Of a DNA stretch of 64,000 nucleotides, positions 50,504 to 59,103 are shown piece by piece; the stretch's first letter is position 1, and each line of letters opens with the position of its first letter. Under the pieces are notes generated by a model. It searched no databases. It was not told the origin of the DNA and saw only the letters and a program-made list of their open reading frames with translations. The DNA is taken from positions 434,001 to 498,000 of the forward strand of contig OZ244718.1 in the NCBI GenBank assembly GCA_965218945.1, written 5' to 3'. The DNA comes from DAOUJW01 sp965218945 (GTDB lineage: Bacteria; Chloroflexota; Dehalococcoidia; Lucifugimonadales; UBA2985). The translations under genes and the position numbers were made by a program.

Positions 50504-52945
50504 ATGAGGTCATCTTATCTCTGGTTCCTAATTATAGTGGCAAGCGCCTTGTTGGTAATGGCCTGCACCGGGCCCGGCGCTATGCCCTCCGACACTCCCG
50601 CGCCGACCCCGTCGCCGCTGCCCACGTCCACGCCTGCGCCCACTGCCATCGCTTCTCCTACGCCAACGCCCATCCCCACCCCGACGCCCATCCCCACTCT
50701 GGCTCCCACTCCGACCAGGGAGGCTAATGTCAACGTCGCTCCCTTCACACAGGTGGGCTGGCGTCTTCCCCTGGTAGCGGCCGGCGCGCCCGGGCCCCGC
50801 AGCGATGCCGAGCTTTCCGTCGACGGCGACACGTACCTGAGCTGGGCGGTGATCAATAACAGCCCCAACAGCATAGACTATCCCTTCTTCATAGACGTGT
50901 ACCTGGACGACATTCTGGTCGAAAGGTGGACGACCAACGATCTGGGGGCCAATCAGTACATCAACCTGACAGACTGGGATGAGCTTCCGTCGCGTCTGAG
51001 GCTCCGGCCCGGCTCGCATACTCTGAAGCTGGTCGCGGACTCAACTGACCTGGTGCCGGAGACGGACGAGTCAGACAATGTATTCGAGTTGGAGTATACG
51101 TGGCTGCCCTCAGAGTCCGCAGTTGCAACATCAACCCTGACGCCCGTCAAGCTCCCGGACCTGGCTCCCTCAACGCCTGATGGCTGGGGAGGCTCGCTCA
51201 TAGCCACGTCTTACGCAGGTGACAGAGTGGACGGCCCCCTGTCGGTAGACGTGCCAACCTACATACGGTACGGCTTCCAGAACCTCGGCCTTGCCAGCAT
51301 TGCGGAGCATGTCACGGTCTACCTGTACTTTGATGACATCCTGGTATCGGTGCAGGAGGGGGACGGGCTGCTGGCCGAGGAGTCCACCGGCAGCTCGGAA
51401 TGGGGTGAACTGCTGGACATGACCAGGGTGACGCCGGGCACACACACAATAAGGGTGGAGATAGACGTTACGGACGCGGTGGTCGAGTCCAACGAGCGCA
51501 ACAATACCATAGAGAAGCAGTACACCTGGGGCACAGGCCCGGTGACGCCAAGGCAGGCCCCCGAGCCCACGCCCGCTCCCATTCCGCCCGCATCCCTGAC
51601 GCTGCCCAACCTCACTCCCGGATGGAGGTTGGACTGGGATGCGCCCATCAGCATATCCCATCAACAGGGAACATTCCTGGACGGTCCTCTAACCGTCGGC
51701 GGCACACCCTACATCGACGTAGCGGTGCACAATCACAGCACCATTGAGGCCACGGCGCCCTTCACCGTAGATCTGTACTTCGACGGAGAGTTGGTCAATA
51801 CCATTGGTTTTGACGGAAGTATGACTCCCAACCGGCTTCTGGGGGCCGAAGACTGGGCGGGTCTCGCCAACCGGGTTACTATCACGGAGGGGCCTCATAC
51901 CCTGAGGATGGTGATAGACCCGGAGAACGCGGTCCGGGAATCCAACGAAAACGACAACGTCTATGAGAAGACCTTTGTGTGGAGCAGGGGCGAGGTTGGC
52001 GAGCCTGTCCCGGTCGTCTACAGCGAAGACGACATCCTGGGGAAGCTGTCGACCCTGCCGCTGCTTCTTGAGATACGGGAGCCGGCGCTCAGCCAGGGCG
52101 GCTTCGACTACTCCCAGGAGGTGCTGGACATTGCCGACGCAGGTTACTACCTGCTGACCGGCAAGAGTATTCAGGACGAGAGGCTGGTCATAGAGTTTCT
52201 TACAAGGGCGGAGTTCCGGGACTGGATAGACGACTATTTTGCCGAAAGATTCGTACTCAGCCCGGAGTCGGAGCACCCCGTCCTGATGGAGCGGCGAGAG
52301 AGGATTAAGGCAACGGCAGTGGGTATAACAGCCCCGCGGTTTGGGAAGACTACGGTAGCCATAGACGCTGAGCGGGGGCTGGCCGATGTAATCCAGTCGC
52401 TGGCCCATGAGTTGGGCCACGTTCACCAGAGACACGCTTACCCCGACCCCGGAGATAGCGACGCCTCCAGGCACACACTGAGCAGCATTCGGGAGGCCCA
52501 GGCCCAGCAGTTTGAGAGGGCTTTCTGGCTTAAGCTGGAGGAAGTCACGAGCGCCAAAATCCTGTCCTACCCGGACTACGAGGGGTTCCACGTTTTTATC
52601 AGCAGGCGTCTGGGGTCCTGGCGCACCGGCCTCAGCCTGGACGAGCACTTCCTGGGCTACCTTCTCCAATGGCTGGTAGTGCTGGAGGACCCCAATCTGG
52701 CGGACTTGAGAGAGGAGCTCACGGTGCGTGGACAGCTTGGCGCTGAGGCTTCCCTGAAGCTGTTCGAGTACCTGGTGAGGCTGCCGACCGATACGGCGGA
52801 GGAGTACGTGGCCTCTCTACTGGAAACATTGAACGCCAACATCGGGACCATTTCGGCGATAGCCTCAGACCGGCTGGATCCCGGCCTGCATCCCGATGAG
52901 GAGGGGTCGCCCGACCTGAGAGAGACGGGGCTGCTTTCTCCATAG
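50504..52945 (+). CDS. CARDB-repeat lipoprotein with C-terminal HExxH (zincin-like) domain
   Basis: 813 residues from ATG 50504. The signal peptide ends in lipobox LVMAC, and a Pro-Thr spacer follows (about 22-75). Three CARDB-type beta domains (about 85-205, 215-345 and 360-500) each end with a pattern like GPHTLRMVIDPENAVRESNENDN. The C-terminal third is helical and contains SLAHELGHVHQRHAYP, an HExxH zinc-protease motif, near residue 640. It is probably a cell-surface protein that binds a target through CARDB domains and may cleave it. TACACT lies 6 bases before the ATG with no ribosome-binding site, so the mRNA may be leaderless. Confidence 0.78.
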   Translation: MRSSYLWFLIIVASALLVMACTGPGAMPSDTPAPTPSPLPTSTPAPTAIASPTPTPIPTPTPIPTLAPTPTREANVNVAPFTQVGWRLPLVAAGAPGPRSDAELSVDGDTYLSWAVINNSPNSIDYPFFIDVYLDDILVERWTTNDLGANQYINLTDWDELPSRLRLRPGSHTLKLVADSTDLVPETDESDNVFELEYTWLPSESAVATSTLTPVKLPDLAPSTPDGWGGSLIATSYAGDRVDGPLSVDVPTYIRYGFQNLGLASIAEHVTVYLYFDDILVSVQEGDGLLAEESTGSSEWGELLDMTRVTPGTHTIRVEIDVTDAVVESNERNNTIEKQYTWGTGPVTPRQAPEPTPAPIPPASLTLPNLTPGWRLDWDAPISISHQQGTFLDGPLTVGGTPYIDVAVHNHSTIEATAPFTVDLYFDGELVNTIGFDGSMTPNRLLGAEDWAGLANRVTITEGPHTLRMVIDPENAVRESNENDNVYEKTFVWSRGEVGEPVPVVYSEDDILGKLSTLPLLLEIREPALSQGGFDYSQEVLDIADAGYYLLTGKSIQDERLVIEFLTRAEFRDWIDDYFAERFVLSPESEHPVLMERRERIKATAVGITAPRFGKTTVAIDAERGLADVIQSLAHELGHVHQRHAYPDPGDSDASRHTLSSIREAQAQQFERAFWLKLEEVTSAKILSYPDYEGFHVFISRRLGSWRTGLSLDEHFLGYLLQWLVVLEDPNLADLREELTVRGQLGAEASLKLFEYLVRLPTDTAEEYVASLLETLNANIGTISAIASDRLDPGLHPDEEGSPDLRETGLLSP

Positions 52946-52997
52946 TGGGTTGATTAGCAGTCGGCGGAAGTATTACAATTTAGGGGATGGCCTGCAT

Positions 52998-53071
52998 TGC
53001 CGAGTGGTGTAATGGTAGCACGCCTGACTCTGGATCAGGTAATCCCGGTTCGAATCCAGGCTCGGCAGCCA
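52998..53071 (+). tRNA. tRNA-Gln (CTG), CCA encoded
   Basis: The acceptor TGCCGAG pairs with CTCGGCA, the anticodon stem-loop CCTGA-CTCTGGA-TCAGG gives CTG, the T-arm has GGTTCGAATCC, and discriminator G is followed by encoded CCA. Confidence 0.94.
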
Positions 53072-53119
53072 TATAACAAGGGACAAGTCAGGTAAGGAAC
53101 GCAGCATACTGCGGCAAAG

Positions 53120-53144
53120 CCCCCTACACGTAGGGGGTTATTTT
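53120..53144 (+). terminator. Rho-independent terminator after tRNA-Gln
   Basis: A 7-bp stem CCCCCTA / TAGGGGG with loop CACG is followed by TTATTTT. It ends the tRNA-Gln transcript before the RND pump gene. Confidence 0.85.
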
Positions 53145-53217
53145 GTGGTGCGAACCTTGATAATTCCTTCACAATTCAGGTTTAAGCTTCATGTTTGAAT
53201 TCGGAACGGAGTAGAGA

Positions 53218-56200
53218 ATGAGATTCATTACCGGAACGGCAATCAGCAAAAGGTCGGTCACCCTTCTGGGGATTTTCATCCTGCTTATAGCGGGCGTTAC
53301 GGCCTACAACTCCCTCCGGGTAGACCTGTTCCCGGACATTGAGTTTCCGCTGGTAACGGTAACCACATCATACCCTTCGGCAAATCCGGATGCGGTCGTC
53401 CGGGATGTCACGGCGCCCATAGAGTCGGCCATCTCCGGGATGGAGGGACTGGAGACCATACAGTCAACCAGCTTTGAGGGCAACTCCATTGTCCTGGCTA
53501 CCTTCAAGTTCGGAACGGACATGGCCGGCGCCGAGAGCGACATCGAAGCCTCTATGTCCGGCCTTCGGTTTCCGACCGGTGTTGACCAGCCTAACATAGG
53601 CCGGTTCAGGCCGGACCAGATCCCCATTGTCCAGTTCAGCGCCATCTCGGACAGGGATGCAGCCGACACCAGGCGTATAGTCCAGTCTCAGATACTCCCA
53701 GCGCTCTCGGAAGTGGACGGCATTCTCCAGGTCCAGGTCACCGGGGAGGTAGAGCGGCGTGTCAATATAGCGGTGGACCCGGAGAGACTGCGCGCCAACG
53801 ACGTTTCGCTCTTCCAGGTCTCTTCGGCCCTTACGGAGAACAACCTGAGCATGCCCGCCGGCCTCATCTTCGAGAGTGGGCAGGCCGTGCCGGCCAAGAC
53901 CACTCACGCCTTCGGTTCCGTAGAGGAGATAGCCGACCTGGTAGTTGGCGTCTCCGAGACCGGCCCTGTGCGTCTTGGGGACGTGGCAGACGTGCAGCTG
54001 GGCTCCGGGATGTCAAGGTCCATCTCTCGCACAAACGGCAAGCCCAGCATCAGCGTATCAATCCTCAAAGAGGCGGATGCCAACACCGTTGAGGTGTCGA
54101 ACGGTGTGCGAGAGGCGCTGGACAGCCTCACCGGACTGCCGCCGGATGTTGAGGTGATTGTGGTTTCCGACCAGGGCCCCAATATTCAGAACCTGATAGA
54201 CAAGCTGCGCCGGGAGGGGATATTCGGATTCCTGTTTGCCGTGACCGTGGTGTTTGCTTTCATGTTCACCATCCGGCCGACCTTTATCCGGGGGATGTTC
54301 AACACCGTTCGTCCGACCATAGTTATAGGGCTGTCCATACCGCTGAGCGTCTTCACCGGCGTGCTTCTCCTGGCCTGGCAGGACATGACCCTCAACTTCA
54401 TGACGCTGGGAGGCCTGGCCATATCCGTAGGGCGGGTGGTGGACGACTCCATAGTTGTACTGGAGAACGTACACCGTCACATTCAGGCCGGTCGAGACCG
54501 GTGGCGCGCTGCGCTGGACGCTACGACGGAGGTGGGACCGGCCATTTTCGCATCCACATTGACGACAGTGGTGGTGTTTGTGCCATTGGGCTTCATACAA
54601 GGCTTGGTCGGGTCGTTCTTCCTGCCCTTTGCGCTCACCGTCTCCTTCGCGCTGGTGGCGTCGCTGCTGGTAGCGCTGACGGCCGTGCCGGTGCTGGGCG
54701 CATACCTCCTGAGGCCCGGCGATCTGCCTGAGGGCGCCCTCGAAGAGGGAGAAGAGGTGCTGGGTCAGGAGACGAGGTTGCAGCGCGGATACACGCACGT
54801 CCTCAGGTGGGCGCTTGTCCACAAGGCTATCACTCTTGCCGCCGTCTTCCTGATAACTGTCGGCAGCCTGGGGCTTTTGGCCTTCATTCCAATAACCTTC
54901 TTCCCGACAGGCGGGGAGCGGTTCCTCCAGATAGAGGTTTCCTTGCCTCCGGGCACACCACTGGAGCGGACGCTTGAGGAGGTGGAGGAGATAGAGGGTA
55001 GGATAAACGACATTTCTGAGCTGTACATCTCCACCATAGGCGCAACAGACCTGCAATTTGGAGGCAGTCCCGGGGGATTCAACCAGGCAAGCCTCCTGGT
55101 CAACGTCCCTGCCGGCGCGCCCGAAGACATTGCCAACACTCTCAGGGAGGACCTGGCCAAACCGGGAAGGCTGGTCGGGATAACCGAAATCACCCAAGGG
55201 CCCCCCTCAAGCGGCGTTGATATCAGCGTCACGGGCCCCAACTACGACGACATTACCCTGGCGTCGCAGCAGCTGATAGAGTCTCTGTCTTCCATCGATG
55301 GGGTGGTGAATCTTGAGAGCAACGTGGCTCAGGCAAGGGACGAGGTGTCCTTCCAGGTTGACCCCTCCAGGGCCGGCGCAATAGGCTTGACCACCCGCCA
55401 GGTCGGAATACAGCTGAACCAGTATCTGACGGGACGGACCGTCAGCAGCATTGTCATCGACGGAGAGAGCGCAGACGTAGTGCTGGCAGGGAACCCTCAG
55501 TCGGCAAGCGGCATAGAGACGGTTAAGAAACTGACCATAACGGGGCCCGGCGGCACGGCTTCCCTGGACGAATTGGCGGAAGTTGTGGTCAAAAAGGGGC
55601 CTGTCACCATCAGCCGCACCGATGGCGTCCGGTCGGCCACCATATCGGGGGACATAGCTTCAACTGACACCCAGGCCATAGGCCGCATGGTGGACCAGAG
55701 GATTTCGGCTCTGGCGCTGCCCCCGGGAGTGAGCGTTACCAGCGGAGGCATTTTCGCCGACATAGCCGAGGGTTTCCAGGCCATATTCGTCTCTATGGCG
55801 GTGGGCATTGTACTCGTCTACCTGGTGATGGTGGCCAGTCTCGGCTCCCTACGGAATCCCCTGGTCATTATAACCAGCCTGCCGTTGGCCCTCATAGGCG
55901 CGCTCGCTGCGCTTGCGATAACGGACCGCTCCCTGAGTCTGGCGGCGATGATGGGCATCCTGCTGCTGATTGGTATAGTGGTGACCAACGCCATAGTGCT
56001 CATAGCGTTCGTCGAACAGTTGCGGCAGGGCGGCAGGTCGGTGTTCGACGCGCTGATTATCGGTGGCCGCGTCCGCTTGCGCCCCATACTGATGACTGCT
56101 CTTACAACCAGCTTTGCGCTGCTTCCCCTGGCAGCCGTAAGCGATGCCGAAGGCGGGATCATCAGCGCAGAACTGGCGACCGTGGTGATTGGGGGTCTTG

Positions 56201-56322
56201 TGAGCTCCACAGTCCTGACACTGATTGTAGTGCCAATCGTTTACTCCATCTTCAACGAGAGCATTCCGCGGTGGCTCAGGCGTATTGCCAGGGTAACACA
56301 GACTGAGACAACGACTTCTTGA
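53218..56322 (+). CDS. RND-family efflux pump, HAE1/AcrB-like
   Basis: 1034 residues, full length. It has twelve membrane helices with two large extracytoplasmic loops. Signatures: LLGIFILLIAGVTAYNSLRV and VDLFPDIEFPLVTV at the start, GGLAISVGRVVDDSIVVLEN in helix 4 with the Asp-Asp proton relay, and a second repeat ending GIVVTNAIVLIAFVEQLRQG. The helix-10 lysine of AcrB is replaced by Thr, as in many SwrC-like pumps. No membrane-fusion protein or outer-membrane channel gene adjoins it, which fits a monoderm or self-sufficient pump. ATG 53218 has GGAG 7 bases upstream. Confidence 0.92.
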   Translation: MRFITGTAISKRSVTLLGIFILLIAGVTAYNSLRVDLFPDIEFPLVTVTTSYPSANPDAVVRDVTAPIESAISGMEGLETIQSTSFEGNSIVLATFKFGTDMAGAESDIEASMSGLRFPTGVDQPNIGRFRPDQIPIVQFSAISDRDAADTRRIVQSQILPALSEVDGILQVQVTGEVERRVNIAVDPERLRANDVSLFQVSSALTENNLSMPAGLIFESGQAVPAKTTHAFGSVEEIADLVVGVSETGPVRLGDVADVQLGSGMSRSISRTNGKPSISVSILKEADANTVEVSNGVREALDSLTGLPPDVEVIVVSDQGPNIQNLIDKLRREGIFGFLFAVTVVFAFMFTIRPTFIRGMFNTVRPTIVIGLSIPLSVFTGVLLLAWQDMTLNFMTLGGLAISVGRVVDDSIVVLENVHRHIQAGRDRWRAALDATTEVGPAIFASTLTTVVVFVPLGFIQGLVGSFFLPFALTVSFALVASLLVALTAVPVLGAYLLRPGDLPEGALEEGEEVLGQETRLQRGYTHVLRWALVHKAITLAAVFLITVGSLGLLAFIPITFFPTGGERFLQIEVSLPPGTPLERTLEEVEEIEGRINDISELYISTIGATDLQFGGSPGGFNQASLLVNVPAGAPEDIANTLREDLAKPGRLVGITEITQGPPSSGVDISVTGPNYDDITLASQQLIESLSSIDGVVNLESNVAQARDEVSFQVDPSRAGAIGLTTRQVGIQLNQYLTGRTVSSIVIDGESADVVLAGNPQSASGIETVKKLTITGPGGTASLDELAEVVVKKGPVTISRTDGVRSATISGDIASTDTQAIGRMVDQRISALALPPGVSVTSGGIFADIAEGFQAIFVSMAVGIVLVYLVMVASLGSLRNPLVIITSLPLALIGALAALAITDRSLSLAAMMGILLLIGIVVTNAIVLIAFVEQLRQGGRSVFDALIIGGRVRLRPILMTALTTSFALLPLAAVSDAEGGIISAELATVVIGGLVSSTVLTLIVVPIVYSIFNESIPRWLRRIARVTQTETTTS

Positions 56323-56492
56323 CACACAGGCGCGGCTTTCACACATTTCAGACTCGCACGTTCAGCGTATTGCTATGAACCAAAGTCTGCGTTCTTCTGT
56401 TTTCGCAATATGGACTGCCCAATAACCATGATGGAAACCCGCTTGCAGACGGGAGCAGGAGCAACTGATTTATCCTTTGGATACAGAAATGC

Positions 56493-56521
56493 TTGACAGA
56501 TACTGCTTTACGTGATAAATT
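56493..56521 (+). promoter_or_regulatory. Promoter of the tRNA-Lys/tRNA-Leu unit
   Basis: A perfect TTGACA, a 17-base spacer and TAAATT lie about 39 bases before tRNA-Lys, the best sigma-70-like promoter in the window. The rest of the 237-base gap after the RND gene shows nothing clear. Confidence 0.7.
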
Positions 56522-56559
56522 CGCCGTTAATTTCGTGGATGTCCGCGAGAGGTAAAGTA

Positions 56560-56632
<73 letters not shown>

Positions 56633-56645
56633 GAGTTTGATAGGC

Positions 56646-56727
56646 GGGGAAGTGTCGGAATTGGCAGACGAGCATGACTTAGGATCATGTGCCTAAGGGC
56701 GTAGGAGTTCGAGTCTCCTCTTCCCCA
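56646..56727 (+). tRNA. tRNA-Leu (TAG)
   Basis: The acceptor GGGGAAG pairs with CTTCCCC, the anticodon stem-loop CATGA-CTTAGGA-TCATG gives TAG, a long variable arm (TGCCTAAGGGCG) is present, and the T-arm has AGTTCGAGTCT. It lies 13 bases after tRNA-Lys, likely co-transcribed; CCA is not encoded. Confidence 0.94.
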
Positions 56728-56842
56728 GGAGCAAGGGATGGGACTCCTACTCAGGAGATACAGAGGGTAGATAGAGGAATCACACTGCTCAGTTTACTGT
56801 GAAACAGGGCAAATCCGGTTCGCGGTAAACCAGGAGGGAATA

Positions 56843-57832
56843 GTGGCCACACTGCTGGAGGTAAAGGACCTATCAACGTACTTCTTCACTCCTGAAGGAG
56901 TGGTTAAGGCAGTAGACAGTATCAGCTATGATCTGCAAGAGGGAGAGACTCTGGGTCTGGTGGGGGAGAGCGGATGCGGGAAGAGCGTAAGCGCCCTTTC
57001 CATTATGCGGCTCATTCAGAGACCCGGCAGGACCGTGGCAGGCGAGGTCACATTCAACGGTCAGGACCTGCTGGCCCTGGATGACTCGGAGATGCGGCGT
57101 ATCCGTGGCAAGGATATGGCCATGATCTTCCAGGAGCCCATGACATCGCTGAACCCGGTTCTCACCATCGGCAAGCAGCTTACTGAGGCTCTTGTGCTTC
57201 ATTTGGGCTTGGATCAGAACGCTGCAAATGACCGGGCCGGCGATCTTCTTGAGATGGTTGGTATCCCCGAGGGCAGAGGACGCTTGGGGGACTACCCCCA
57301 CCAGTTCAGCGGCGGTATGCGCCAGAGGGTTATGATTGCCATGGCCCTTAGCTGCGACCCCAAGATGCTCATAGCGGATGAGCCGACCACCGCCTTGGAC
57401 GTGACCATTCAGGCCCAGATCCTGGAGTTGGTCAAGAAGCTGGGTGAGGAGACGGGGACCGCAGTGCTTATCATCACCCACAACCTGGGAGTGGTGGCCC
57501 GATACGCCGACCGGGTGAACGTGATGTATGCCGGCAAGATCATTGAGAGGGGCACCGCCCGGGAGATATACACCAACCCGCGGCATCCTTATACCATTGG
57601 GCTGCTCAACTCGGTGCCGCGTCTGGACGAGCCTCGCAAAGAGCAGTTGGCTCCGATTGAGGGGTCTCCCCCGGACCTTATCGGGCTGCCGATTGGATGC
57701 GCCTTCAGACCCCGATGCAAGTACGCCATCGACAGATGCGCCGTAGAGTATCCTCCGCTGTTAGAGGTGGCCGAAGGGCACACTGCGGCTTGCTGGGTGT
57801 CAGACCAGTTGGGTAGGCAGGAGGTAAGGTAA
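56843..57832 (+). CDS. oppD: Oligopeptide ABC transporter ATPase, OppD/DppD type
   Basis: 329 residues from GTG 56843, with AGGAGG about 6 bases upstream. Walker A GESGCGKSVSALS (about 37-49), signature FSGGMRQRV, Walker B MLIADEPTTALDV and the switch histidine in IITHNLG are all present. The C-terminal oligopeptide-transporter extension has the CAFRPRCKYAIDRC cysteine cluster, which may bind an iron-sulfur cluster. Its stop overlaps the oppF start (TAATG). The permease and binding-protein genes are not adjacent. Confidence 0.92.
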   Translation: MATLLEVKDLSTYFFTPEGVVKAVDSISYDLQEGETLGLVGESGCGKSVSALSIMRLIQRPGRTVAGEVTFNGQDLLALDDSEMRRIRGKDMAMIFQEPMTSLNPVLTIGKQLTEALVLHLGLDQNAANDRAGDLLEMVGIPEGRGRLGDYPHQFSGGMRQRVMIAMALSCDPKMLIADEPTTALDVTIQAQILELVKKLGEETGTAVLIITHNLGVVARYADRVNVMYAGKIIERGTAREIYTNPRHPYTIGLLNSVPRLDEPRKEQLAPIEGSPPDLIGLPIGCAFRPRCKYAIDRCAVEYPPLLEVAEGHTAACWVSDQLGRQEVR

Positions 57833-58854
57833 TGGAACAGGCCGAGATTCTTCTAGACGTTAAGAACCTGGTCAAATACTTCCCTGTAACCAGGGGGATT
57901 GTATTCCAGAGGCACGTTGCCGACGTTAAGGCGGTAGACGATATCAGCTTCTTTATCCGCAGGGGCGAGACTCTGGGTATGGTGGGAGAGAGCGGCTGCG
58001 GCAAGACCACCGCCGCCCGTACCATTCTGCACTTGGGTCAGGTGTACCAGCCCACGTCCGGTCAGGTAATGTTCGAGGGGATGAACCTGTCCACGCTGAA
58101 AGGCAAAGAGCTGCGGCAGTCCCGGCGCAAGATGCAGATGATATTCCAGGACCCATATGGGTCCCTGAACCCACGGATGAACGCCGGCAATATCGTCGGC
58201 GAGCCACTGGTGGTGCATAAGATCACACGGAGCCGCAACGAGTACAGGGATCAGGTCGCGGAGCTTCTCAACGTTGTGGGTCTGAACCCGCACATGGCAG
58301 CCAGGTTCCCCCACGAGTTCAGCGGAGGTCAGAGGCAGCGCATCGGTGTCGCCCGGGCCCTGGCCGTGAGGCCCAGCTTCATCGCTTGCGACGAACCCGT
58401 GTCGGCCCTGGACGTGTCCATTCAGGCCCAGCTGATAAACCTGCTGGAGGAGCTTCAGCAGGAGTTCGACCTGACGTACCTCTTTGTGGCCCACGACCTT
58501 TCCGTTGTGCGGCACATCAGCGACCGGATCGTCGTTATGTACTTGGGCAAGATAGCGGAGATCGCCGACCGGATTGAGCTCTACGAGAATCCGTTGCATC
58601 CCTACACCAAGGCGCTGCTGTCCGCCGTGCCCATTCCTGACCCCATCGTGGAGGCAGAGCGAGAGCGGATCGTTCTTACGGGAGACGTGCCAAGCCCACT
58701 GCGGCCACCGCCCGGGTGCGTGTTCCATCCCAGGTGCCCGATTGCCATAGATGACTGCGCCGGCGTTAATGCGCCGGGCTTCACCAACGAGCGCGGAGTG
58801 CCAGAGTTGCGAGAGGTATCGCCGGAGCACTGGGTCTCCTGCATACGAGTCTAA
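57832..58854 (+). CDS. oppF: Oligopeptide ABC transporter ATPase, OppF/DppF type
   Basis: 340 residues. Walker A GESGCGKTTAART, signature FSGGQRQRIGVARALA, Walker B FIACDEPVSALDV and switch histidine in FVAHDLSVVRHI are present. The C-terminal CVFHPRCPIAIDDC cluster is the OppF-type extension. It overlaps oppD by one base, so the two ATPases form a coupled heterodimer energising a dipeptide/oligopeptide importer. A strong terminator follows 25 bases after the stop. Confidence 0.92.
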   Translation: MEQAEILLDVKNLVKYFPVTRGIVFQRHVADVKAVDDISFFIRRGETLGMVGESGCGKTTAARTILHLGQVYQPTSGQVMFEGMNLSTLKGKELRQSRRKMQMIFQDPYGSLNPRMNAGNIVGEPLVVHKITRSRNEYRDQVAELLNVVGLNPHMAARFPHEFSGGQRQRIGVARALAVRPSFIACDEPVSALDVSIQAQLINLLEELQQEFDLTYLFVAHDLSVVRHISDRIVVMYLGKIAEIADRIELYENPLHPYTKALLSAVPIPDPIVEAERERIVLTGDVPSPLRPPPGCVFHPRCPIAIDDCAGVNAPGFTNERGVPELREVSPEHWVSCIRV

Positions 58855-58878
58855 GCTCACAGCTATAGAGACACAGAA

Positions 58879-58915
58879 AGCAGAGCGGGCGATAACGCGC
58901 CCGCTCTGCTTATTT
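58879..58915 (+). terminator. Rho-independent terminator of oppDF
   Basis: A 13-bp perfect GC-rich stem AGCAGAGCGGGCG / CGCCCGCTCTGCT with a 6-base loop is followed by TTATTT. Confidence 0.88.
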
Positions 58916-58957
58916 CCTCCATCCTATCCGAGGCATACGCTGCCACATCCACCCCAC

Positions 58958-59010
58958 TTGGATTCCCGCTCGGAGCCTGCCCCGTACTTGATACGGGGGC
59001 GGGAATGACG
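58958..59010. repeat. Dispersed repeat with ccccgta...tacggggg palindrome
   Basis: The gap between oppF and lepA carries ggattcccgctcggagcctg, then ccccgtacttgatacggggg and cgggaatgac. It is the same composite as near 26080-26130 and 24505-24530. Confidence 0.6.
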
Positions 59011-59065
59011 GACAAGAGAGTCATGCCCCAATCAACACACTGCAATACGCCCTGGCAACATCGCC

Positions 59066-59094
59066 TTGAGGGTATACCTTCCCTATGCTACTAT
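59066..59094 (+). promoter_or_regulatory. Promoter of lepA, implying a very short leader
   Basis: TTGAGG and TACTAT are spaced by 17 bases; the -10 box ends 9 bases before the lepA ATG at 59104, so the transcript would begin within a few bases of the start codon. Confidence 0.5.
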
Positions 59095-59103
59095 GGCCTT
59101 AAT

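Noticed and set aside
53077..53118. gtcaggtaaggaacgcagca after tRNA-Gln, similar to the SRP RNA core
   Set aside because: The GGAA tetraloop stem is not complementary, the full hairpin arms of a 4.5S RNA are missing, and the segment is only a tRNA trailer before a terminator.
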